64,000 bases of DNA from positions 1 to 64,000 of the forward strand of contig JAADHJ010000010.1 of assembly GCA_013151915.1 (NCBI GenBank). Reading direction: 5' to 3'. The notes beneath the pieces were generated by a model that was not told the origin of the DNA, made no database searches, and saw only the letters and a program-made list of their open reading frames with translations. Made by a program: the position numbers and the translations under genes. Of this stretch, positions 34,264-42,938 are shown in pieces (position 1 is the first letter of the stretch; each line of letters opens with the position of its first letter). Source of the DNA: Deltaproteobacteria bacterium. GTDB taxonomy: Bacteria; BMS3Abin14.

Positions 34264-35212
34264 AATCCTCCCCCTCTTTCATCACCGTACCAACCCCTCT
34301 GGAACGCAGAAGGGCCAGCATCTCCTCCTTAAGCGCCGTCTCATAGCTGCCTCCGTACTCAGGGAACCTGCTCTTCAGCAGCAGAACCCCCTCTTCAAGG
34401 TCATCCGCGATCAACTCCAACGCCGTCTCAGGTACAGAACCCCGGATCATATCCTCGTTGTAAAGCGCAACATCTCCCACAATGATTCTGCACATCCTTC
34501 TCACGTCCTCCTCGAACGGCTCCCCGATCTGTTGGAGTGATTTCTGATGGATCTCCTCAATCTCTCTCCGGTCGTCAACTGCCAGGTCGGCATGCGCCCC
34601 GCCGACCTGCGGTTCAGACTCCGGACGGTCCCCGGATTCGCTCTCCAGGCCGACACAACGCCTGATCTTGGTGATAAGCATATCCGGCAGATGGTGTCTT
34701 TCTATATAATCGTCCGCACCGTAAAGGGAGGTGGGTTCCCTCTTGTAACGGGTACCGTGGTGGAGGGAAGCGAGCAGGATGGACGGAATGTGGTCTTCCC
34801 CAAGGGTTTCCCTCATCCGGTCAATCATTTCATACCCCAACATGTCGGGAAGGACCACGCTGAACAGAACCGCATCCGGCGGTTGGAGGGACAGGATCTT
34901 CAGGGCCTCGGTCCCTGTCGATGCGAGCCGCCCCCTGAATCCGTTTCTTTGGAGAATCCTCACAACGAGATGGCCCAGGGCCTGTTCCTGAACCACCACC
35001 AGAACCGTCAGGGCGTCTTCGGCTATCTCCTGCTCTTCCCCGGGCAGAACAATGGGGATCAGAGAACCGCACTTCCTGCAGTTGAAGGAGAAAACTCCAG
35101 GCGGCAGTTTGTCCGGATGAATCCTGTAAAACCTGCCGCACCCGGGGCATCTGAGGACAGGTGAGTCAACCTCGGAGGATTCCCCCATGTTTTTTTCAGG
35201 TGTTTTTTTCAT
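34262..35212 (-). CDS. Zinc-ribbon protein with degenerate (non-phosphorylatable) receiver domain
   Basis: The 316-residue protein has a zinc ribbon with Cys22, Cys25, Cys45 and Cys48, then a receiver-like domain at about 68-185 and a helical C-terminal region to the end. In the receiver the phosphoacceptor Asp is replaced by Ser118 (VLFSVVLPD) and the acidic pocket is missing (VLVVVQEQ), so canonical phosphorylation is not possible. It should act as a constitutive protein-binding module. The architecture parallels the gene at 11519, which keeps its Asp. It overlaps the CheW gene by 4 bp. The TAA stop is at the edge of a family-1 repeat. Confidence 0.8.
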   Translation of the reverse strand: MKKTPEKNMGESSEVDSPVLRCPGCGRFYRIHPDKLPPGVFSFNCRKCGSLIPIVLPGEEQEIAEDALTVLVVVQEQALGHLVVRILQRNGFRGRLASTGTEALKILSLQPPDAVLFSVVLPDMLGYEMIDRMRETLGEDHIPSILLASLHHGTRYKREPTSLYGADDYIERHHLPDMLITKIRRCVGLESESGDRPESEPQVGGAHADLAVDDRREIEEIHQKSLQQIGEPFEEDVRRMCRIIVGDVALYNEDMIRGSVPETALELIADDLEEGVLLLKSRFPEYGGSYETALKEEMLALLRSRGVGTVMKEGED

Positions 35213-35973
35213 CCCGGCAAATCCGTCTGATCAAAGGCCGATTCCTCCAATCCGCCGGAAATGTCCTCATCAACCGCGAGGATTTTCTGGAGGTTCAGGA
35301 GAATGATGAGGCGGTCATCGACCCTGCCGATCCCCCGACAATATTCGCCCTCGACCCCACCTACGATTTCGGGAGGAGGTTCTATCCTGCTGAGGGGAAT
35401 ATCCAGGACCTGGACCACTGAATCCACCAGAAGCCCGAAAAAGTGTTCCTTCAGATTCACCACGATGATCCTGTTTTTCGGGTTCAACTCCGTGGAGGTA
35501 AGACCCAGGCGTTTTCGAACATCGAAGATGGGCACAATCATCCCCCTGAGGGAGATGATCCCGAGCACATAATGGGGAGTCCGGGGCACCTCGGTGGGGT
35601 CCTTGGGTCTTACGATCTCCTTGATATCCATAATGTTAAGGCCGTATTCCTCCCCGGCGAGTAAAAAGGTCAGAACCTGGATCCGTTCCTCTTCCTCCTC
35701 CTCACGGTTCGCCCTGTGCTGGCTCATCAGGACCTCCCTCAGGTCCCCCGGCTCGCTTCCAACCGCCACACCCGAATTCCGGACACGAACAGGGGCTTCG
35801 ACCGCCACTGCCGCGGACTCTTTTACCTCTGCTTCTTCGACATGGTCCGGTGCCTCGGGAATGGGCCCGGCAGGCGGCTTTTCCCTGGGAGGATTTTTCG
35901 GCTTGGTCTCCTTGCGGCTTTTTTTCGCCTTTTTCGCCTTTTTCGCCTTTTTTCTAATCTCTACCAGATCCAT
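35209..35973 (-). CDS. cheW: CheW-like coupling protein with Lys-rich N-terminal extension
   Basis: The 254-residue protein has a lysine-rich, low-complexity N-terminus (KKAKKAKKAKKSRK at about 8-21), a Pro/Glu-rich linker, and a CheW domain at about 95-245 (VLTFLLAGEEYGLNIMDIKEI; LRGMIVPIFDVRKRLG). CheW couples chemoreceptors to CheA. Ordinary CheW has about 160 residues, so the 90-residue extension is unusual; its positive charge could bind membrane or nucleic acid. The ATG at 35973 is preferred because it lies behind AGGG. Confidence 0.88.
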   Translation of the reverse strand: MDLVEIRKKAKKAKKAKKSRKETKPKNPPREKPPAGPIPEAPDHVEEAEVKESAAVAVEAPVRVRNSGVAVGSEPGDLREVLMSQHRANREEEEEERIQVLTFLLAGEEYGLNIMDIKEIVRPKDPTEVPRTPHYVLGIISLRGMIVPIFDVRKRLGLTSTELNPKNRIIVVNLKEHFFGLLVDSVVQVLDIPLSRIEPPPEIVGGVEGEYCRGIGRVDDRLIILLNLQKILAVDEDISGGLEESAFDQTDLPG

Positions 35974-36072
35974 GTGATCACCCTCGCTCGCAATCCAACT
36001 CTTTTCCGCAGCCATGGAAATGTTAGCTGATACCCTCCCGAAAGAATATCTGCGGTCACTTGCCCCCGGGAA

Positions 36073-36936
36073 TCACGGCTGACCCTGGGCGTTCCCGCCT
36101 GCCTGACAGGCTGAAGCGTCAGCCTGCATCCTCGGTTCCAGATCAAGTTCTTCAATGACATCAAGTACGATATCCGGTCCGATGCTGAGGAGTTCCTTGG
36201 AAAAGGCCGCAAGGAGAGCATTGGACGAGATGTTATTGATGAGACGGGGCAACCCTCCCGAGTATCCATAGATCACGTCCAAGGCCTCCTCATCGAAGAG
36301 ATGGGTATCACCGCCTACCTGGTCCAGGCGGGACGCGATGTATTTACCGGTGTCCTCCCGCCCGAGGGCTCCAAGATGGAATTGGATTCCTATTCTCTGA
36401 CGCAGGGCCTCGAAGGCAGGCTGTCGGAGACGGCGCTTGAGCTCCGGCTGACCGACCAGAATCAGGGACAAAAGGTTCACGTCGTCCAGCTGAAAATTGG
36501 TCAGGAGACGGATTTCATCGAATGTCGCCTTGGTGGGAATCAGCTGTGCCTCATCGATAATGACCACCGGGCATATTCCCTTCTCGAAAAAACTGAAAAG
36601 GGCCTCGTTGATCCGATCGACAAGCTCGACTCTAAGAATAGTTCCGCCCTTGATTCCCAACCTCGATGCCAGAATTCTGAGAAACTGGTTCGGCGTCAGA
36701 CGAGGATTGATCAGGAGTATACAGCGGTAACTATCTCCAAGTTGGTCTATGAGCGCTCTGGTGAGGAGGGTTTTTCCGGATCCTATTTCCCCGGTGAGCA
36801 ATACCAGCTCCCTCTCCTCCGCACCGTACTGAAGCCTGGCTAGAGCCTCCTCATGAATACGGCTGGGGAAAAAGAACGCTGGGTCGGGTGTTTTCCCGAA
36901 AGGCTTGTCGTCAAACCCGAAAAAATCCCTGTACAC
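36073..36936 (-). CDS. ExeA/GspA-type AAA ATPase
   Basis: The 287-residue protein begins with the ExeA/GspA signature YRDFFGFDDKPFGKTPDP, then Walker A GEIGSGKT, Walker B VVIIDEAQ and a C-terminal lid. Members of this family are found with type II secretion (ExeA), with polysaccharide export and as stand-alone ATPases. There is no peptidoglycan-binding C-terminal domain here. It lies between cheW and cheA, starts with GTG 3 bases after the cheA stop and is therefore probably co-transcribed. Its role in a chemosensory cluster is unclear. Confidence 0.85.
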   Translation of the reverse strand: MYRDFFGFDDKPFGKTPDPAFFFPSRIHEEALARLQYGAEERELVLLTGEIGSGKTLLTRALIDQLGDSYRCILLINPRLTPNQFLRILASRLGIKGGTILRVELVDRINEALFSFFEKGICPVVIIDEAQLIPTKATFDEIRLLTNFQLDDVNLLSLILVGQPELKRRLRQPAFEALRQRIGIQFHLGALGREDTGKYIASRLDQVGGDTHLFDEEALDVIYGYSGGLPRLINNISSNALLAAFSKELLSIGPDIVLDVIEELDLEPRMQADASACQAGGNAQGQP

Positions 36937-36939
36937 AGC

Positions 36940-38973
36940 TCAGACCTTTCCCTCTGTGGAACCCAGCCTGATGGCTTCCATCATCAGGCCGGCAACATCC
37001 AGGACCAGCACGGTGGATTGGTCTCCCAGTTCCGTGGCGCCGGCCAGTCCAACGGCCTTGGAAAAGGCATCGCCCAACGGCTTGATGACGACATCCTGTT
37101 TACCCAGCAGCTCGTTGGCCATAAGTCCCATTGTTCTGTTGGCTATGCCGACAATAACGGCGTAGGCGTCCCCGTTTTCCTCCGCGGCGGGGATGCCGAA
37201 GATCCGTTCCAGCCTGAGCAACGGCAAAGTTTTATCCCTCAGGTTGATTATTTCCCGTCCCTGGACGGTTTTGATATCGTCTTTCTCAAGCTGGATCGTC
37301 TCCTGGATGGACCCCATAGGGATGGCGAAGACCTTCCGGCCACTCCGGATGAGGAGTGCCTGGAGGATGGCAAGAGTTATGGGCAAGGTCAGGGTAACCC
37401 TCGTGCCCAGTCCCTTAACGGTGTTGATCTCTACCGTCCCCCCCACGTTCTCTATTTCCTTCCGAACCACGTCCAGGCCGACACCGCGGCCGGAGATCTC
37501 GGTAACGTTTTCCTTGGTGGAAAATCCCGGTTTGAAAAGGACAGAAAGCACATCTTCCTCGGCATGAAGATCATCGCGGCCCAGCAACCCGCGCTCAATT
37601 CCGGCTGCCCTGACCTTGTCAAGGTCGATTCCCCTGCCGTCATCCTCCACTTCAAGAACAACATGGTTGCCCTGCTGGTAGGCCGAAAGTCTCACAAGTC
37701 CCACCTTGTCTTTTCCCTCAGCGATACGTTCATCGGCATTCTCGATGCCATGATCCAGACAGTTTCGGACCATGTGAAGAAGGGGAGATATCATTTCCTC
37801 CATGATCATCTTGTCGAGTTCCGTGTCCCCGCCTATGAATTCAATTTTGACCTCTTTCTTCAACTCCCGGGCGATCTTTTTCGAAACCCTCTGAAGTTTG
37901 TTGAAGAGCTGCCCCACGGGAACCATCCTGGCGTCCATGACGCTTTCGCGCAGATCAATGAGCTTCTTCTCCATCTGTGCGTTGCTCTTCTCAAGGTCCT
38001 GTATCACCCCAGTGCCGCCGGTTCCCCCATGTTGACGGAGACGGTCGGCGATATTGGAAAAATTGGAACGGAGGATCACCAGTTCTCCGACGAGGTTCAT
38101 AAGATGATCAAGTTTGACAATATCGACCCGGACGGTATTGCTGACCCCCCTTATCTCCTCAACCATGGCATCTTCCACAAAGCCCTCCGTGGATTTCGGC
38201 GCCGGGACCGCCGAAACGGGAGAGGGAGGCTCACCCTTGTACGGTATAGAGGTCAGGATCATCCCCTCGCCTTCGAATTCCTTTGATATGTTCTCCAGGG
38301 GTTCCTTTGTCGTGAAAAAAAGGAGAAAACCGATGCTCCCCTCCGCCCCGCCATCGGGCTGAGGAAGGGTGGTAATCAGCTCACCGATATCCCTGATAGA
38401 ATTTCCCATATCTCTGAGCAAGGTGTCGAAGGTTGCCAGGGGAAAGTGACACTGGACACTATAGAAAGGGGTCCCCTTCCGGATATTATCCCTGAAACGG
38501 TGTTCCTCATATTCGGATAGCATCTCGGTCATCCCCACCGGCACATCGATAAAACCGGACAGGTCCCCTGCCTCACCATCCTGGGAAGTCTGACCGATCC
38601 TATTGATATCCTTTATAAATTCCCCGATATCAACAGAATCGTCACCCTGTCCCGAAGCAACGGCATGAACCATCCGAATAATAAGCTGCACACCGTGTGA
38701 AAGGGCGTCAACAACCTCATCGGAAAGTTCGACCCTGTCTAAACGCATATCGTCCAGGAGGGATTCCATGCGGTGTGAAAGAGCGCTCAGATTCTCCAGG
38801 TTCAGCATGCCGGACAGACCCTTAAGCGAGTGGGCATCGCGAAAGATGGCGTTGATGATATCCGGTTTCCGGTGGTCTTCAGGCGAAATTTCCATCAGTT
38901 GGCTGATGAAATTCTCCAGATCCTCCAGAATATCTTCCGCTTCCGAGACAAAATCTTTCAGGGATTGGTCCAC
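36940..38973 (-). CDS. cheA: Chemotaxis histidine kinase CheA
   Basis: The 677-residue kinase has the Hpt domain with phosphorylatable His48 (DAHSLKG), a P2-type spacer, a dimerisation domain (RVDIVKLDHLMNLVGELVI), an ATPase domain (HMVRNCLDHGIENADER; GRGVGLDVVRKEIENVGG) and a C-terminal CheW-like domain. It phosphorylates CheY and CheB. I chose the GTG at 38973, preceded by GAGG; frames extending to 39036 lack conservation. The P2 spacer is longer than in simple CheA. Two CheY proteins in the cluster are likely acceptors. Confidence 0.95.
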   Translation of the reverse strand: MDQSLKDFVSEAEDILEDLENFISQLMEISPEDHRKPDIINAIFRDAHSLKGLSGMLNLENLSALSHRMESLLDDMRLDRVELSDEVVDALSHGVQLIIRMVHAVASGQGDDSVDIGEFIKDINRIGQTSQDGEAGDLSGFIDVPVGMTEMLSEYEEHRFRDNIRKGTPFYSVQCHFPLATFDTLLRDMGNSIRDIGELITTLPQPDGGAEGSIGFLLFFTTKEPLENISKEFEGEGMILTSIPYKGEPPSPVSAVPAPKSTEGFVEDAMVEEIRGVSNTVRVDIVKLDHLMNLVGELVILRSNFSNIADRLRQHGGTGGTGVIQDLEKSNAQMEKKLIDLRESVMDARMVPVGQLFNKLQRVSKKIARELKKEVKIEFIGGDTELDKMIMEEMISPLLHMVRNCLDHGIENADERIAEGKDKVGLVRLSAYQQGNHVVLEVEDDGRGIDLDKVRAAGIERGLLGRDDLHAEEDVLSVLFKPGFSTKENVTEISGRGVGLDVVRKEIENVGGTVEINTVKGLGTRVTLTLPITLAILQALLIRSGRKVFAIPMGSIQETIQLEKDDIKTVQGREIINLRDKTLPLLRLERIFGIPAAEENGDAYAVIVGIANRTMGLMANELLGKQDVVIKPLGDAFSKAVGLAGATELGDQSTVLVLDVAGLMMEAIRLGSTEGKV

Positions 38974-39088
38974 GATTGATAACCTCGCAAAAAGTCTCTT
39001 CGAACCTTTTTCCTCGGCGAGGGATGACTTCCTCACTTATTCAGTATAAGGCTCCTCGCACCAGGCACGGCATACCTGACGCCCGTTT

Positions 39089-39460
39089 TTAATCTCCCAA
39101 CAACTCCTTCACCTGGCGCTGAAGGTCCTCCGGGTTGAACGGTTTGACAAGGTAGCGGTCCGCGCCCAGCCGGAGTCCCCTTTCCCTGTCTATCTCGCGA
39201 CCCTCGGTGGTAACAATAATTACCGGGATAGCGCTGAAATTATTACTCTGCTTGACGAAACGGACTACCTCCAGCCCATTGATATCAGGCATATTGATGT
39301 CTGTGATCACCAGATCCGGCAGGACCTCCGGAAGTTTCCTGAGCGCCTGGAAACCGTTGGCCGCTTCAATGACGGTAAAATCCCCCAGGTCCTCCAAAGA
39401 AGATATGATCATCAACCTCGTTGTTGGGGAATCCTCGACTACCAGAATCTTTTTCGTCAT
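39089..39460 (-). CDS. cheY: CheY-like response regulator
   Basis: The 123-residue receiver has Asp10, phosphoacceptor Asp54 (LVITDINMP), Thr84/Thr85 and Lys106 (LVKP). It lies directly upstream of cheA, so it is the likely direct acceptor of CheA phosphoryl groups. The second single-domain receiver in the cluster is at 28588; both keep all catalytic residues. Confidence 0.93.
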   Translation of the reverse strand: MTKKILVVEDSPTTRLMIISSLEDLGDFTVIEAANGFQALRKLPEVLPDLVITDINMPDINGLEVVRFVKQSNNFSAIPVIIVTTEGREIDRERGLRLGADRYLVKPFNPEDLQRQVKELLGD

Positions 39461-39481
39461 CGGATTTTTCCTACCCTCTTC

Positions 39482-41257
39482 TCATTTCCTGCCCTTGTCC
39501 GCCTTAAGCTTCATCTCCAGAAAGGACCTGTCGAGAGCCAGCCCGGCATGGCTGAGAAAGATATCCAGACTGTTGGTGGGACCAAGACCCCCTTTGTCCT
39601 GGCAATCATCGGCATACAGAACCACCGCAACCTTACCCATGCTCACCACCGGGCCAACGTAGACCTCATTGGGCCTTTTACCGCCCAGGGCCTGAAAAAG
39701 GGGATCCATGTCGCCCTCCGGGGGAGCTCCACGGTGACTCTGCTGGGTCTGGATAACCCTTGAAAAGAGTGAATTTTCACCGATGGGGAGAACCAGGGCA
39801 CGGACAACCGAATCAGCGTTCCCCCTTCCACCAAGATCAACCCCGAACTGACCCAGCCCCTTCAGATCAGTCTTCCTTACGAGGAAAAGAACCGCCCTTG
39901 AAAAAATCTCGGTAGCGAACCTGAGCGTCAGGAGGGTTATCTCTCCGCGAACATCATCCCTGTTCAGCTCGGAAACGTATGATCTGAGCCTCTCCATGTA
40001 GGGGTCCTGTCGTTCCTGAACCTGCGCCAACGGCGCCCCCTCCAGGTGATCGAAGGGCATGTCCAATCCCGCGAGGTCCTCGGAAAGCTCCCCCTGAATG
40101 TCGTAAAACTCACATTCCTCCCTTCCGGGAGTCTCCTCGATTGCCATGGCGGAGGCAAGAAATTCAACGGCCAGCTCAAGACCGTGAGGATTTATCGGTA
40201 GGAGGGATACGTTCTTGATACCGGCGATCATCTCCTTTAAGCCGGCGGGAGCTTCCCCTTCAAAGGTGATAACCGTTGGAAGATTTAATCCCAGGTCCCA
40301 AAGCGTGGTGATGATATCCAGCCCGCCGAGAATGATTCCGTCGGTGATACCCGCGGCCTTCAGGTCCGCGACAAGACAGGGATGTATGTCATGGGATCGC
40401 AGCTCCTGAATTTTCGTCATGGCATGGGCGGAATCCTCAAGGTGCAGAATCGTAACTTCATGCTCTTTCAAAGGTTCTTCCAGACCCCTTGCCAGCTGCC
40501 TGTTGTCCGAGACGACAAGTACAACCTTTGAAATTCTCGCAGGCACGGCAGGCAGGGTTGATGGTACAATGAACCCCGCGACTTCGGAGATCAGACGATC
40601 CTCCTCGGACGCCTCGGGAGGACTCTCCGTTTTATAAACCGCTCCAGGATCGAGCGACAGGTCCTCTTTCAAAGGCGCGGCCCGGGTTATTTCATCCCTT
40701 CGCCTGGCCCCTTCCATGACCAGAAACTGTGCGTTTATCCCCTTGTCAAGAAAGAGCGGGGCTACACGTTCAAGGAGCGGATGGCCTTCCTCTCTATTTA
40801 TCAGTTGGAAGCTGAAGGTTCCTTCCTCCCAGTCGAAAAGAGAGAAGATGACCTCCTCAACCCTCCTTTTCAGGACTTTCTGGAAAGATTCCTGGGAGAC
40901 GCCGAGAAGATCGGATATGAGGCTCTTGAGGTCTTTCGGGTGATCACAGAACTCGAGGCGTTCCTTTATTTTCTCAAGCTCAGACACCTCAATGATGCCG
41001 TGGTGAACCAGGAGGCCAAGGAGTCCGTCCTTCTCATCCGACCGCCCGGCATAGACAATAATCCCATCCTTGATGTAGATGTTCGCCTCTCCCACCGGGC
41101 CTTCCAGATTGAGAAGTCCGGAACGTTTACTGAGGCTGACAATCTGAAGGATTTCGCCCAGGGACAGATCTTCCAGTTTCCCAACCAGGCTCATGGCGGG
41201 ATCCATTCTGCCCCGTGGATGTCTCTCGCCACCCGATGTGGATCTCTTCTCGCTCAC
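39482..41257 (-). CDS. DUF4388 (PATAN) multidomain signalling protein
   Basis: The 591-residue protein has a DUF4388/PATAN domain at about 22-180 (LEDLSLGEILQIVSLSKRSG; the DWEEGTFSF element), a receiver-like region at about 245-370 (KVVLVVSDNRQLARGL; CLVADLKA with a possible phosphoacceptor Asp) and a C-terminal GAF-like domain at about 420-580. PATAN domains are found in proteins controlling gliding and type IV pili in cyanobacteria and in deltaproteobacterial signalling. No enzymatic output is visible. The ATG at 41257 overlaps the phosphoesterase gene stop by 4 bp. Confidence 0.82.
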   Translation of the reverse strand: MSEKRSTSGGERHPRGRMDPAMSLVGKLEDLSLGEILQIVSLSKRSGLLNLEGPVGEANIYIKDGIIVYAGRSDEKDGLLGLLVHHGIIEVSELEKIKERLEFCDHPKDLKSLISDLLGVSQESFQKVLKRRVEEVIFSLFDWEEGTFSFQLINREEGHPLLERVAPLFLDKGINAQFLVMEGARRRDEITRAAPLKEDLSLDPGAVYKTESPPEASEEDRLISEVAGFIVPSTLPAVPARISKVVLVVSDNRQLARGLEEPLKEHEVTILHLEDSAHAMTKIQELRSHDIHPCLVADLKAAGITDGIILGGLDIITTLWDLGLNLPTVITFEGEAPAGLKEMIAGIKNVSLLPINPHGLELAVEFLASAMAIEETPGREECEFYDIQGELSEDLAGLDMPFDHLEGAPLAQVQERQDPYMERLRSYVSELNRDDVRGEITLLTLRFATEIFSRAVLFLVRKTDLKGLGQFGVDLGGRGNADSVVRALVLPIGENSLFSRVIQTQQSHRGAPPEGDMDPLFQALGGKRPNEVYVGPVVSMGKVAVVLYADDCQDKGGLGPTNSLDIFLSHAGLALDRSFLEMKLKADKGRK

Positions 41258-41982
41258 CTGCCCTCCGACAGCCGGTCTGCCAGAGGTTGCGGCAGCCCGG
41301 CCTCGCGCATCTTTTTCTGAATCGCGGAGATATCATATTCTACCCGCTGAATGCTGAACACGCCGGCATCGCGATCCAACAGCCCGAAACAGGCGGCCGG
41401 GTTTCCGTCCCTGGGCTGCCCCACACTTCCCACATTGATAAGATACCGGAAGCCGTCCTCTATTGTCAGGGAATCCCCGGGCACCACCGAAACCGCTCCA
41501 TTCACATCCATGCTCACCATCACAGGCTGATGGGAGTGTCCGACAAAGCAAATTGGTCCGTCAAAGTGGGAGAAATTGACCTCGGCGTCCCAAAGGGTAA
41601 AGATATAATCCCATACATCAGGCAGCTTCGGGCTCGCATGAACCAGGGTAATTCCGTCCCGCTCTTCCACCAGGGGCAGGGACGATAGAAATCCGGATGT
41701 TTCCGGTTCCAGCTGCCGGGCATTCCAGAGAATCGCCTCACGGGCGTAGGAATTGAATGACTCCGAGTCGGCAAGCCCCACCGCCGCGGCGTCGTGATTC
41801 CCGGCAACGGCAACTTCAGCATTATCCATTACCCATTTGGTGCAGGGATTGGGGTCAGGCCCGTATCCGACCGCGTCCCCGATAAAGTAGATGGAATCGG
41901 CGCCCAACCGCTCAACAGCCGCATGGACCGCATCGAGAGCATCCATGTTGGAATGGATATCGGAGACGATTGCGATCTTCAC
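41254..41982 (-). CDS. Metallophosphoesterase (MJ0936/YfcE-like)
   Basis: The 242-residue calcineurin-like protein has the metal-ligand blocks SDIHSN (residues 7-12), GDAVGYGPDP, GNHD and the histidine motifs VHASP and GHSHQP. Such proteins hydrolyse phosphodiesters; substrates vary and include cyclic nucleotides and nucleotide 5' caps. It starts with GTG overlapping the M17-like gene stop, and overlaps the DUF4388 gene at its own end. The pairing with DUF4388 may be operon chance or a nucleotide-signal link. Confidence 0.85.
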   Translation of the reverse strand: MKIAIVSDIHSNMDALDAVHAAVERLGADSIYFIGDAVGYGPDPNPCTKWVMDNAEVAVAGNHDAAAVGLADSESFNSYAREAILWNARQLEPETSGFLSSLPLVEERDGITLVHASPKLPDVWDYIFTLWDAEVNFSHFDGPICFVGHSHQPVMVSMDVNGAVSVVPGDSLTIEDGFRYLINVGSVGQPRDGNPAACFGLLDRDAGVFSIQRVEYDISAIQKKMREAGLPQPLADRLSEGR

Positions 41983-42515
41983 CCGGTCGCCTCGTTTGGC
42001 GAATCCGGGACGGTACCCGCTCCGGACCTGCGGGGAAAGGAGGCTTTGGCTGCAGAAAGGGTCTCTGGAGACGTGATAAACAGAGCCGCGTCCCTGACGG
42101 GAAGGTCCGCCAGCTCTGCGACGACCCCGTAAAACTCCTCAACCGTCGAAAGATCCTGGTCATCAGGCATGCAGATTTCCTCTGTGGCGACACGCTCCGC
42201 GCCAAGTCCGGCCATCGCCCTGATACCCATTCTGTAGGCTTCCCTCCGAAGATCCCTGCCAAAATCCCCCTCCTTACCAAGCCCCATCAGAATAACGAAG
42301 GAAACCGGCAGCTTTCCCTGCGTCGGGATAAGAGTCTGGGCGCCAAAATCCAGGAGGGTGGGCCTGTTTTTCCAAAGCCGGCTTACAGATGCGTTAAAAA
42401 GCCAGTCCATGGACGCAACGGTCCCCCTGAGGGGCAAAACGTCCGAAAAGTGCCCAAGAAGAATAACATCCCCACGGTATTTCAGGGGCTCGCCGCCCCG
42501 CAGATGAACATCCAT
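41979..42515 (-). CDS. Orphan M17 (leucyl aminopeptidase) N-terminal-like domain protein
   Basis: The 178-residue protein resembles the macro-fold N-terminal domain of leucyl aminopeptidases: a PLRGTVASMDW block near residue 28, then FGAQTLIPTQGKLP and the FVILMGLGKEGDFG motif (about 75-88), followed by RREAYRMGIRA. The catalytic peptidase domain is absent. Stand-alone N-domains of this type are occasionally seen and may bind nucleotides or peptides (inference). It abuts nusB directly and overlaps the phosphoesterase gene by 4 bp. Confidence 0.6.
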   Translation of the reverse strand: MDVHLRGGEPLKYRGDVILLGHFSDVLPLRGTVASMDWLFNASVSRLWKNRPTLLDFGAQTLIPTQGKLPVSFVILMGLGKEGDFGRDLRREAYRMGIRAMAGLGAERVATEEICMPDDQDLSTVEEFYGVVAELADLPVRDAALFITSPETLSAAKASFPRRSGAGTVPDSPNEATG

Positions 42516-42929
42516 TTAATCCTGTCTGCCCATATCGTACCTGACCCGATCGAGTATTCCGTTTATGAACCCGCCCGATTCCTCGCCGCCGAAGCTTTTA
42601 GCCATCTCAATGGCCTCGTTAAGAACCACGCGGGCCGGGGTATCCTTGTGGAACATGAGTTCATAGCTTGCCAGTCTCAGCAGATTTCTATCGACAGCGG
42701 CCATCCGTTTAATATCCCACCTCAATGATGCAGCCGAGATGGTCCGGTCGACCTCCTCAAGATTATCCATGGTTCCAATGACCAGGTTTCTGGCAAACCC
42801 CTGAACGTCGGGCTCCATGTCGCCCAGACCTTCCATCTCTTCGCATGCCGTGCCGGGATCACACGGGTTTGCGTCCAATCGATAGAGGATCTGAAGGGCA
42901 ATCTCCCTTGCCCTGCGGCGGTTACCCAT
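42516..42929 (-). CDS. nusB: Transcription antitermination factor NusB
   Basis: The 137-residue all-helical protein has the NusB start RRRAREIALQILYRLD and the block NLLRLASYELMFHKDTPARVVLNEAIEMAKSFGG (shown in part), which are hallmarks of the family. It binds boxA RNA with S10 and promotes antitermination of rRNA operons. It follows ribH by 9 bp, matching the ribH-nusB pairing seen in many bacteria. Confidence 0.95.
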   Translation of the reverse strand: MGNRRRAREIALQILYRLDANPCDPGTACEEMEGLGDMEPDVQGFARNLVIGTMDNLEEVDRTISAASLRWDIKRMAAVDRNLLRLASYELMFHKDTPARVVLNEAIEMAKSFGGEESGGFINGILDRVRYDMGRQD

Positions 42930-42938
42930 CAGGTCCGA

